A DNA stretch of 64,000 nucleotides from an uncultured Eubacteriales bacterium (GTDB lineage Bacteria > Bacillota > Clostridia > Oscillospirales > Oscillospiraceae): contig UQVA01000007.1 of assembly GCA_900544405.1 (NCBI GenBank), positions 1-64,000 on the forward strand, in the 5' to 3' direction. Positions 25,178-32,821 of this stretch are shown in pieces (position 1 is the first letter of the stretch; every line of letters starts with the position of its first letter). Under the pieces are notes generated by a model. That model did no database searches and was not told the DNA's origin. It saw nothing but the letters and a program-made list of their open reading frames with translations. The translations under genes and the position numbers were made by a program.

Positions 25178-26095
25178 TTACCCTTCCGGTATCCAATGAG
25201 CATACAGGGTCACGGGGATTTGGTTTGTCCAGTCGGTCTGTCCGTCCGTTTGTCCATAAAAATCTGCGGCACTCAGGCGCTCCACTCGCTCCCCTGCTGC
25301 CGTGTACCAGCCGTCGAAGCGGTAGCCAGCCCGGGTCGGCTCCGGGAAAGCACAGAGAAACACGTTTGTTCCGGAAAAATTCGGTCCGGCAGCATCGTAG
25401 TCCGCTGAAGGACTGCCGCCGTTAGCATCCAGGTGCAGGGGCAGGAACGCCTCCCCTTCCGTTCTCCGCCAGGCAGCTCTGAGGGTAATGTGCCGGACTC
25501 CGTCCTGCTCCTCCACCAGATAGGCATCCGCTTCCGGGAATGTGTCCCCATACAGCCGGTAGGGCTGGGAGCGCGGAGCCAGCACATAGCCCAGGAATTC
25601 AAATCCGGGCCGGGCCTCCGGCTGTGGCAATATCTGGTCTGCAAACGTCCCCTCCGGGAAAGTGCTGTCCAGCAACACTGCCTCCCGAGTGCCGTCGATA
25701 TATGACCCGGTAACTACCAACCGAACAGTTCCCATACTTGGGAGCTGGGTCGTGGGCGGTTCCGTTGGGACCGGCTCCGTGGATGCCGTCGGGGCTGCCG
25801 TCGGTACCGTCGTCACCGCAGGCGGCTCCGTCGTTTCGACTTTTGGGGGTGGAGCTGTCTGTTCCCGGAAGGCCATCACCACCAGCAGGGCCATGGCCGC
25901 CGCCAGATACCACTTTCCCTTCCGCCGATTTTTCTGCGGTTCCTCCGAAGGGGTGCTTTCCGTGTATTCCGGCAGCGGCGGGGTATATTCCGGTCCCGGA
26001 GGGGTCCACTCCCCTGCCCTGGGTGCTTCCTCCCTGGGAAGGTCCGGGTATTCTTCCGAACGTTCCGGGGCATCCTTTGGAACATGATACTCCAT
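25178..26095 (-). CDS. Membrane-anchored protein with InlB-type beta repeats
   Basis: 305 residues. The N-terminal 60 are Pro/Glu-rich and cytoplasmic. One helix follows (KWYLAAAMALLVVMAF, about 62-78), then a Thr/Pro-rich linker. The outer part contains two Listeria-Bacteroides-like repeat pieces, for example FEFLGYVLAPRS and AGYRFDGWYTAAGERVERLS, ending in VTLYAHWIPEG. It is exposed at the cell surface and may bind sugar or protein. It lies 5 bases downstream of the MscS-like gene on the same strand. Confidence 0.75.
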   Translation of the reverse strand: MEYHVPKDAPERSEEYPDLPREEAPRAGEWTPPGPEYTPPLPEYTESTPSEEPQKNRRKGKWYLAAAMALLVVMAFREQTAPPPKVETTEPPAVTTVPTAAPTASTEPVPTEPPTTQLPSMGTVRLVVTGSYIDGTREAVLLDSTFPEGTFADQILPQPEARPGFEFLGYVLAPRSQPYRLYGDTFPEADAYLVEEQDGVRHITLRAAWRRTEGEAFLPLHLDANGGSPSADYDAAGPNFSGTNVFLCAFPEPTRAGYRFDGWYTAAGERVERLSAADFYGQTDGQTDWTNQIPVTLYAHWIPEG

Positions 26096-26100
26096 AGGCG

Positions 26101-26979
26101 TTACCGGCTATGGACATCCAGCTGCGGGAAGGGACACTCCACTCCCAGCCGCCGGAAGCCCAGCAGCAATTCCCGGTTCAGGAGCCGCTGGGCGGAGAAA
26201 ATGTTCTCCTCAGCCACCGGCACCACGAACCGCAGCCGCACGGAGGAAGCCTCCAGGGACTGAACGCCCACGTACTGCGGGGCAGAGCGCAGCACATCGG
26301 CATGGTCCTTCCCGATTTTCTCCAGCAGTTCCGGCAGCTTTGCTTCCAGCGCTTCCAGGTCCGTTTCATAAGGAATATCCATATCGCACACCGCCCGGGA
26401 AGCGTTGTCGGACCGGTTCAGGATGTTCTTCATCTCGGAATTGTTGATGATCTTCACATTGTCGCCGCTGTCCACCACGCAGGTGGTCCGGATACCGATC
26501 TTCTGGATGGTCCCCCGGAAGCCGCCGACTTCCACGATATCTCCCACATTGCACTGGTTCTCAAAGAGCATGAATACACCGGTAACCACATCGGCAATGA
26601 GGCTCTCCGCACCAAAGCCCACAATCATGGCCAGAACGCCTACGCTGGCCACGATGGCCGATACGTTCACGCCCAGGATGGACAGGCCCCAGCACAGGAT
26701 GGTCAGGGCCGCAGCGTACTGAATCAGGCTGTACACCAGAGAGCGCAGGGTCTGTCCCCGATGGGTCCTGGGCTTAAAAAGCCCTAAGAGCAGCTTCAGC
26801 ACAGTCACCAGCAGGATAACGCCCACGACCATGGAACCCAGCTTCAGGAACGCCGCCAGGCTCAGGTCCAGCCGCAGGGAAAGGTCCTCCCCGGTCCACA
26901 CGCCCGCAGCACCGCAGGCCCACAGCAGCAATCCCAGCGCCGCCAGCAGCAAAAAGAGTTTGAGAACGGTCTTTTTCAT
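26101..26979 (-). CDS. MscS-family mechanosensitive channel
   Basis: 292 residues from ATG 26979 (MKKTVLKLFLLLAALGLLLW). Three to four membrane segments are seen, the last being Gly/Ala-rich (VSAIVASVGVLAMIVGFGAE), as in the MscS pore helix. The beta domain signature is FENQCNVGDIVEVGGFRGTI, then KIGIRTTCV and the C-terminal alpha/beta domain. It relieves turgor in hypo-osmotic shock. Confidence 0.93.
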   Translation of the reverse strand: MKKTVLKLFLLLAALGLLLWACGAAGVWTGEDLSLRLDLSLAAFLKLGSMVVGVILLVTVLKLLLGLFKPRTHRGQTLRSLVYSLIQYAAALTILCWGLSILGVNVSAIVASVGVLAMIVGFGAESLIADVVTGVFMLFENQCNVGDIVEVGGFRGTIQKIGIRTTCVVDSGDNVKIINNSEMKNILNRSDNASRAVCDMDIPYETDLEALEAKLPELLEKIGKDHADVLRSAPQYVGVQSLEASSVRLRFVVPVAEENIFSAQRLLNRELLLGFRRLGVECPFPQLDVHSR

Positions 26980-27067
26980 GGTGATTCCCCCTTTTTCTTT
27001 CACTATACCATGAATTTCACCCCCACGCAAGGGGAAAGTGCAAATTTTCCGCTGCTTTCTGCCGCCC

Positions 27068-27096
27068 TTGACTTTGGAGGGAGATTGTGGTATATT
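27068..27096 (+). promoter_or_regulatory. Sigma-A promoter of the ectB-murT-gatD operon
   Basis: TTGACT (27068-27073), a 17-base spacer and TATATT (27091-27096). The operon's first start codon follows 48 bases later. Confidence 0.7.
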
Positions 27097-27144
27097 GACA
27101 CCGAAAATCCCCTATTTTGCAAACGAATAAAGGAAGTGTTCTTT

Positions 27145-28395
27145 ATGAATACGGAAATTTTTGAAACCTTTGAATCCAACGTCCGCTCTTACTGCCGCAG
27201 CTTCCCCACGGTGTTCACCCGTGCCAAGGGCGCCATCATGCAGGACGAGGACGGCAAGGAATACATCGACTTCTTCGCCGGGGCCGGTGCCCTGAACTTC
27301 GGCCACAACCCGGACGAAATGGTCCGGCGGGTCTGCGACTATCTCCAAAACGACGGCATCGTCCACTCCATGGATATGTACACCGCTCCCAAGCGGGAAT
27401 TTCTGGAATATTTCCATGACCACATCCTGGCCCCCCGTGGACTGGATTATAAGATCCAGTTCGCCGGTCCCACCGGCACCAACGCCGTGGAGTGCGCCAC
27501 CAAGCTGGCCAGGAAGGTCAAGGGGCGAGAAAATATCTTCGCCTTCATGGGCGCTTTCCATGGCATGACCCTGGGCTCTCTGGCGCTGACCACGGACCGT
27601 TGCTCCCGGGACGGCGCCGGGCAGATTCTGCCCAACGTGACCCACATTCCTGCGCCCTATATGTTCCCGGAGCTGGACACCATCGCCTATATGGAGCGGC
27701 TGCTCACCGACGATCACTCCGGCGTGGAGAAGCCTGCGGCCATCATTCTGGAGACCATCCAGGCCGACGGCGGCATCTATGTGTTCGATTCCCAGTGGCT
27801 CCGGGACCTGCGGGCCTTGTGCGACAAGTATGACATTCTGCTCATCGTAGACGACATTCAGGTGGGCTGCGGCCGGGGCGGCTACTTCTTCTCCTTCGAG
27901 CGGGCAGGCATCGTGCCGGATATGGTGACGATGTCCAAGTCCATCGGCGGCTTCGGTATGCCCATGTCCATCGTGCTGATGAAGCCCGAGCTGGACCAAT
28001 GGGAGCCGGGCCAGCACACCGGCACCTTCCGGGGCAACCAGCTTTCCCTGGTGGCCGGGAAAGCCGGTCTGGAGATCATGGCGGAAACGGACCTGCTGGA
28101 AAATGTCCGCCGGAAGGCCCAGATCGTGGAGAATTTTCTGAAAACCGAAATTCTGCCCCTGGACAAGCGCATCACCTATCGGGGCATCGGCCTCATCTGG
28201 GGAGTGGACTTTGACGCTTTCGACAAGGACATGACCAAGCCTCTCATCGCCGCCTGCTTCAGAAACGGCCTCATCGTCGAGCGGGTGGGCCGGGACAACG
28301 ACGTGCTGAAGCTGATGCCGCCGCTGGTCATCTCCGACGAGCTGCTGCTGAAGGGCCTGAACATTCTCAAGCAGTCCCTGACGGAAATTCTCTGA
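27145..28395 (+). CDS. ectB: EctB-like diaminobutyrate-2-oxoglutarate aminotransferase
   Basis: 416 residues from ATG 27145 (AAAGGAAG upstream); the in-frame extension to 27010 overlaps the promoter. A class III PLP aminotransferase of the EctB type: the PLP-binding Lys265 is in MSKSIGGFGMPMS, and IIVDDIQVGCGRGG-like and GQHTGTFRGNQL motifs follow. EctB makes L-2,4-diaminobutyrate from aspartate semialdehyde and glutamate. No ectA or ectC is in the window, so ectoine synthesis is unlikely. The next two genes, 15 bases and then 4 bases overlapping, are MurT- and GatD-like. Confidence 0.88.
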   Translation: MNTEIFETFESNVRSYCRSFPTVFTRAKGAIMQDEDGKEYIDFFAGAGALNFGHNPDEMVRRVCDYLQNDGIVHSMDMYTAPKREFLEYFHDHILAPRGLDYKIQFAGPTGTNAVECATKLARKVKGRENIFAFMGAFHGMTLGSLALTTDRCSRDGAGQILPNVTHIPAPYMFPELDTIAYMERLLTDDHSGVEKPAAIILETIQADGGIYVFDSQWLRDLRALCDKYDILLIVDDIQVGCGRGGYFFSFERAGIVPDMVTMSKSIGGFGMPMSIVLMKPELDQWEPGQHTGTFRGNQLSLVAGKAGLEIMAETDLLENVRRKAQIVENFLKTEILPLDKRITYRGIGLIWGVDFDAFDKDMTKPLIAACFRNGLIVERVGRDNDVLKLMPPLVISDELLLKGLNILKQSLTEIL

Positions 28396-28410
28396 TAGGA
28401 AGAACACGTC

Positions 28411-29790
28411 ATGGGAAAAATCTCCTTTTATCTGGCCATGCTGGCCGGAAAGACCGCCTCCGCCCTGCTGAAATTGCTGGGCCGGAACGCCAGTTATCTT
28501 CCCGGCAAGGTGGCGCTGACCATCTGCAAGGATTTCATGGGGCGGCTGACCCTGCCCAAGACCGTTATCTGCGTTACCGGCACCAACGGCAAGACCACGG
28601 TCAGCAATCTGCTCACCGGGATGCTCCGGGAGTGCGGCTATACCGTCACCAACAACTCCCTGGGCTCCAACGTTCAGGCCGGTGTCTGCACGGCGCTGCT
28701 GGATGACGCCACCTTTGGCGGGACCATCCGGAAAGACGTTGCGGTGCTGGAAATCGACGAGCGCAGCTCTCTGCTGATCTATCCCTATATCCATCCCACT
28801 TATCTGGTGTGCAACAACATCATGCGGGACTCCATCAAGCGCAATGCCCACACGGATTTCATTTCCTTTATTCTGAATAAGGCCATCCCGGCGGACACAA
28901 AGCTGATCCTGAATGCAGACGACATCATCTGTGCCCACCTGGCTCCCCAATGCCAGGACCGGACCTACTTTGGAATCAGCGCCGACGCCCCCGAAAGCGA
29001 TGCCCTGCCCTTCCTGCGGGATATTGTCTACTGCCCGGAGTGCGGCGCTCTGCTGAAAGCCAAATATGCCCGCTATAATCACATTGGGCGGCTCTACTGC
29101 CCGGACTGCAGCTATCAGACGCCGGAACCGGATTTTGTTGTCAGCCGCATTGATGAGGAGGCCAATACCTTCACCGTGACCCACGGCGGAGAAGCCCATG
29201 ACTTTGCCCTCATCAATCGGAATATCACCAATTTATATAACTTCTGCGGTGCCATTACCGTGCTGAGCCTGTTCGGTCTTTCCTACGAACAGCTGCGGGA
29301 CGCTTTCGCCGGTGCAAAAATCGTCAAATCCCGGTATGATGAGATCACCGTCGGCGACCACAAGCTGACGGTCATTTTGGCCAAGGGCCAGAATCCCATC
29401 GCCTGCTCCGGCGTGATCCGCTATGCGGCGGGCTGCCCCGGCGAAGGGAAAAACCTGCTCATTTCCCTGGACGACATCGGCGACAATCACAACAATTCCG
29501 AGAACGTCAGCTGGGTGTTCGACACGGACTACGCCCCTCTGGCGGACGATTCCATCGCCAAGGTCATTTTCATCGGAAAGCGCTGCCACGACTATTATCT
29601 GCGGGCGCTGATGGCGGGCGTGCCGGAGGACCGTCTCTACGCCCTGGAGACCTGGCAGCAGGGCGTGGATGCGATCGATCTGAGCGTGTGCAAGGACGTG
29701 TACCTACTCTATGACCCCTATCGTGGTGCCGAGGAGCGGCAAATTCAGAACTGCCTGGTTTCCCGGATGAAGGGAGATGCGGAGAAATGA
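28411..29790 (+). CDS. murT: MurT-like Mur-ligase-family enzyme
   Basis: 459 residues. Mur-ligase P-loop CVTGTNGKTT at about 54-63. EIDERSSLLIYPYIHP and NNIMRDSIKR correspond to the EVDE and NxxRDQxDR blocks of MurT. A zinc ribbon with CPECG (Cys208, 211) and CPDC (Cys230, 233) is specific to MurT. The C-terminal DUF1727-like domain reads SENVSWVFDTDY where relatives usually have a GRDVSW-type block, so the Asp of the MurT-GatD triad seems to be Asn. MurT normally amidates lipid II glutamate with GatD. The partner here lacks glutaminase residues, so the substrate may differ. Confidence 0.85.
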   Translation: MGKISFYLAMLAGKTASALLKLLGRNASYLPGKVALTICKDFMGRLTLPKTVICVTGTNGKTTVSNLLTGMLRECGYTVTNNSLGSNVQAGVCTALLDDATFGGTIRKDVAVLEIDERSSLLIYPYIHPTYLVCNNIMRDSIKRNAHTDFISFILNKAIPADTKLILNADDIICAHLAPQCQDRTYFGISADAPESDALPFLRDIVYCPECGALLKAKYARYNHIGRLYCPDCSYQTPEPDFVVSRIDEEANTFTVTHGGEAHDFALINRNITNLYNFCGAITVLSLFGLSYEQLRDAFAGAKIVKSRYDEITVGDHKLTVILAKGQNPIACSGVIRYAAGCPGEGKNLLISLDDIGDNHNNSENVSWVFDTDYAPLADDSIAKVIFIGKRCHDYYLRALMAGVPEDRLYALETWQQGVDAIDLSVCKDVYLLYDPYRGAEERQIQNCLVSRMKGDAEK

Positions 29791-30497
29791 AAATTGAAGT
29801 GCTTTTTAGCGAAGTCTGCAACCTCAGCGGCGATTTTCAGAACGTAGAATATCTGCGCCAGAGCCTGCCGGAGGCGGATTTTATCTTCACGTCCCTGACG
29901 GACACCCCTTATTTTGCGGAGAACCGGCCGGATATGGTGCTGATGGGTACCATGACGGAGGCCATTCAGCGGCGGGTCATCGAAACGCTGCGGCCCTACC
30001 GGGACCGGCTGGAAAAGCTGATCGACGACGGCGTGGTGTTCCTGATGACCGGCAACGCCTGCGAGGTCTTTGTCAAGCACATCGACTATGTGACCGAAAA
30101 ACTGTCCGTGGATGGCCTGGGACTCTTTGACCTGACGGCAAAAACAGACCTGTTCCACCGTTATAACGGCAAGTTCCTGGGTGACATTGACGTTATCCCC
30201 GTGGTGGGCTTCCGGTCCCAGTTCAGCTTCCTGTACGGGGATAATTCCGGCGGCTTCGTCGGCAAAAATCAGCGGTCCATCGGCATCAACCCCCAGACCG
30301 ATCTGGAAGGCATCCGCCGGAAGAATTTCTTCGGGACCAATCTGCAGGGACCCATTCTGCCCCTGAATCCCCTGTTCTGCGAGCATCTGATGACGCTGGC
30401 CGGTGTCCGGGAACCGCACGCCGCCCACCGGGAGGCCGCCATGGCCGCATATGAGCAGCGGCTGGGTGAATTCCGGGACCCCAAGGTCAAATTCTGA
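29787..30497 (+). CDS. GatD-like glutamine amidotransferase fold, probably without glutaminase activity
   Basis: 236 residues; ATG overlaps the MurT stop. Order of blocks fits GatD/CobQ-like amidotransferases: GLGLFDLTAK, GDIDVIPVVGFRSQF, GGFVGKNQRSIGINPQTDLE and FFGTNLQGPILPLNP. Where GatD has its nucleophile Cys in an ICGGYQ-type turn, this protein has MTGNACEVF (the aligned residue is Gly; Cys92 lies three residues later). Where GatD has His in a LHGP turn, this has LQGP (Gln187). It is therefore likely a structural partner of the MurT-like ligase. A terminator follows at once. Confidence 0.8.
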   Translation: MKIEVLFSEVCNLSGDFQNVEYLRQSLPEADFIFTSLTDTPYFAENRPDMVLMGTMTEAIQRRVIETLRPYRDRLEKLIDDGVVFLMTGNACEVFVKHIDYVTEKLSVDGLGLFDLTAKTDLFHRYNGKFLGDIDVIPVVGFRSQFSFLYGDNSGGFVGKNQRSIGINPQTDLEGIRRKNFFGTNLQGPILPLNPLFCEHLMTLAGVREPHAAHREAAMAAYEQRLGEFRDPKVKF

Positions 30498-30516
30498 TTT
30501 CATCTCTCATAAAGAA

Positions 30517-30556
30517 CGCCTCCGGTGCAAAAAAGCGCATCGGAGGCGGGTTTTTT
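30517..30556 (+). terminator. Rho-independent terminator of the ectB-murT-gatD operon
   Basis: CGCCTCCG pairs with CGGAGGCG and is followed by GGTTTTTT. It lies 20 bases after the GatD-like stop. The facing GNAT gene ends inside it, so it may serve both directions. Confidence 0.85.
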
Positions 30557-31037
30557 ATAAGCATTTCAGGGTCACATGGCTGGTGTTGACGCTGCCGTCA
30601 ATGAGTTTTGCGTAATCCAGCACCTGGGTGAAGCCGCAGGCGGCGTGGAGGGCCATGGAAGCATAATTTCGTTTCCAGACGTGGGAATAGACCGGCTTTC
30701 CGTACTCGTTCCGCACATGGTCCAGCGCCGCCAGTACCAGGGCTTTCCCGTAACCCCTCCGCCGCTGCTCCGGCATGGTCTCCAGGGCTTCCAGAAGCAA
30801 CCCATCTTCAAAAGGCTCCAGGCGCAGGGCCGAAACCGTGCGTCCGTTTTCTTTCCAGAGGCAGTAAAAAGCCCCCTTCTGACGGAAGAAGTCCTCCCGG
30901 AGATAATCGGCAAAATTCTGCTCCACCTGAGCAATCGGAATATCCTGTTCCTGGGCGTTTCCCGCATTGCTCTCCCGGTAGACGGCCATCAGTTCTTCAA
31001 AATCCAACGCTCCCATGGTGCGGACGATCTCCAACAT
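30555..31037 (-). CDS. GNAT family N-acetyltransferase
   Basis: 160 residues with the acetyl-CoA binding motif in MPEQRRRGYGKALVLAAL and the C-terminal strand-turn HAACGFTQVLDYAKLIDG. Substrate not predictable. It converges on the ectB operon and is followed upstream by the intergenic stretch with DnaA-box-like sites. Confidence 0.85.
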   Translation of the reverse strand: MLEIVRTMGALDFEELMAVYRESNAGNAQEQDIPIAQVEQNFADYLREDFFRQKGAFYCLWKENGRTVSALRLEPFEDGLLLEALETMPEQRRRGYGKALVLAALDHVRNEYGKPVYSHVWKRNYASMALHAACGFTQVLDYAKLIDGSVNTSHVTLKCL

Positions 31038-31364
31038 TCTTTCTCCCCCTTACGCAAGGCCGATTCCTGCATTGCCCGTCACTTTCGACGGTTTCTCCGA
31101 AAAAGTTCGTGTTTCCCCGTCAATTCGACTGGCGTTCATTCGGATATACCGAAAGTTATTCACACAATCCACAGACTTTTCCACAGGCACAGCTTGCTAT
31201 TCTCCCCGTTTTTCTTTCTCCCATTCCTGAAATTTCGGGAATCCATCCGGTTTTCCGTCTGAAAAATCCGGTTCGTGGAAACGCCGAAATTTTTATTCAT
31301 TTTCTGAATGAATACTCCCGCCGGAAATGCAAAATGCAGGGCAGATTCCTCCGCCCTGCATTCT
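31038..31364. other. Intergenic stretch with clustered DnaA-box-like sites
   Basis: 327 bases between the GNAT start and the tsaD terminator. Three nonamers close to TTATCCACA lie close together: TTATTCACA (31156-31164), CAATCCACA (31165-31173) and TTTTCCACA (31177-31185). Other parts show no gene or RNA. The tsaD terminator occupies the right end. Confidence 0.4.
31331..31362 (-). terminator. Terminator of the cysS-polA-rimI-tsaD cluster
   Basis: On the minus strand ATGCAGGGC and GCCCTGCAT form a stem closing with TTTTGC, just past the TsaD stop. AAAATGCAGGGC is the plus-strand left arm. Confidence 0.75.
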
Positions 31365-32390
31365 TTACAGACTTTCACCCAGAATGGACTTGGTGGCGTA
31401 GGCGTTCAGTTCCATTCCGGCGGTGTGGCCCGCCAGGAACTCGTAATAGCCCTGTGCGCCGATCATGGCGCCGTTGTCCCCGCAGAGGGACAGGGGCGGC
31501 ATGAACACCTCCACTCCCAGCCGTTCCGCCATGGCGGTCACATCCCGTCGAATGCGGGAATTGGCAGCCACACCTCCGGCAATGGCTACTTTTTTCCGGC
31601 CGGTGGCCTGCAGGGCCAACTCCACACGCGGCACCAGCATATCAGACACGGCGGCGGAGAATCCGGCGCAGAGGCTGTCCACGTCCAGCGCTTCCCCCAC
31701 CTGCTCGGCATGGTGAATGAGATTCAGGGCAGCGGTTTTCAGGCCGGAAAAGCTCAGATCATAGGGATTTTCGCCGGGCTTGGGCCGGGGAAGGGTGTAT
31801 TTTTTCTCGTCTCCACGCTCCGCCGCCTTGTCCAGGGCAGCCCCGCCGGGATAGGGCATTCCCAGCACCCGGGCGACCTTATCGAAGCACTCCCCTGCCG
31901 CATCGTCCAACGTGGTGCCGAGAATTTCCATCTCCGTGTAGTCCTTCACGTCCACGATCATGGTATGTCCCCCGGAGACGATGAGACACAGGAAGGGCGG
32001 CTCCAACTCCGGGAATGCCAGATAATTGGCGGCAATATGCCCCCGGGTGTGGTGGACCGGGATCAGGGGCTTGTTCAGGGCCAGGGCAGCCGCCTTGGCA
32101 AAGTTCACCCCCACCAGCACGGCCCCGATCAGGCCCGGCGCATATGTCACGGCCACCGCATCAATGTCCAGCCGGGTCAGGCCGGTGTTGGCCAGGGCCT
32201 GCTCGGCCAGACCGGAAATGGCCTCGATGTGCTTCCGGGAGGCGATCTCCGGCACCACGCCGCCGTATTCCCGGTGGAGGGCCACCTGGGAGGCGATGCA
32301 GTCCGTAAGCACTTTTCGCCCGTTCTCCACGATGGCCACAGCAGTCTCATCACAGGAGGATTCAATTGCAAGGATCTTCATACATTCCAT
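31365..32390 (-). CDS. tsaD: tRNA N6-adenosine threonylcarbamoyltransferase
   Basis: 341 residues. ASKA/Hsp70-like fold: AIESSCDETAVAI at the start, metal-binding HHTRGHIAANYLAF and a C-terminal GGVAANSRIRR phosphate loop and DNGAMI. It transfers the threonylcarbamoyl group to A37 of ANN-reading tRNAs with TsaB and TsaE, which are not in the window. It overlaps rimI by 13 bases, a common pairing in Firmicutes. Confidence 0.97.
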   Translation of the reverse strand: MECMKILAIESSCDETAVAIVENGRKVLTDCIASQVALHREYGGVVPEIASRKHIEAISGLAEQALANTGLTRLDIDAVAVTYAPGLIGAVLVGVNFAKAAALALNKPLIPVHHTRGHIAANYLAFPELEPPFLCLIVSGGHTMIVDVKDYTEMEILGTTLDDAAGECFDKVARVLGMPYPGGAALDKAAERGDEKKYTLPRPKPGENPYDLSFSGLKTAALNLIHHAEQVGEALDVDSLCAGFSAAVSDMLVPRVELALQATGRKKVAIAGGVAANSRIRRDVTAMAERLGVEVFMPPLSLCGDNGAMIGAQGYYEFLAGHTAGMELNAYATKSILGESL

Positions 32391-32821
32391 TCCTTTCGCA
32401 AGATGCAGGCATCCTCCCGGGGCTTCTCGTAATAGCCCCGGCGGCGGCCCACGGCGGCAAAGCCCAGCTTGTCATAAAGGCCGATGGCAGCTTCATTGGA
32501 TGCCCGGACCTCCAGGGTCAGGCAATAGGCCCCACGGCTTTTCAGTTCTGCCACCAGCCGCAGCACCAGCGCTTCGCCGATGCCCTTCCGCCGGAAATCC
32601 GGGTCTACCGCCAGATTCATCATATCCGCTTCCCCAAGCACCGTCTGGGAGCCGACGTAGCCTGCTAAGTGGTCCCCTTCCATGGCAACCAGCCACAGGG
32701 AAAGGGGATTCTCCAGTTCCGATTTCACGCTTTTTTCACTCCATGGGTCGGAAAAGCAAGTCTTTTCCAGGGCCGCAACGGCGGCCACATGGGCGGCGTT
32801 CATGGGTAAAATTTCCATCAT
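32378..32821 (-). CDS. rimI: Ribosomal-protein-alanine N-acetyltransferase RimI
   Basis: 147 residues from the first of two adjacent ATGs (32821 or 32818) inside the polA stop overlap. Signature LAVDPDFRRKGIGEALVLRL and the end NEAAIGLYDKLGFAAVGRRR are typical of RimI-type GNAT enzymes. Known to acetylate the N-terminus of ribosomal protein S18. Co-location with tsaD supports RimI. The in-frame extension to 32944 lies inside polA and is not used. Confidence 0.9.
   Translation of the reverse strand: MMEILPMNAAHVAAVAALEKTCFSDPWSEKSVKSELENPLSLWLVAMEGDHLAGYVGSQTVLGEADMMNLAVDPDFRRKGIGEALVLRLVAELKSRGAYCLTLEVRASNEAAIGLYDKLGFAAVGRRRGYYEKPREDACILRKEWNV

Noticed and set aside
28411..29790. MurT-like gene as folate or cyanophycin ligase
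   Set aside because: The inserted zinc ribbon and a GatD-like partner gene point to MurT rather than FolC or cyanophycin synthetase.
31150..31190. Chromosomal replication origin
   Set aside because: Only three imperfect boxes, no AT-rich unwinding region and no dnaA, dnaN or rnpA neighbours.
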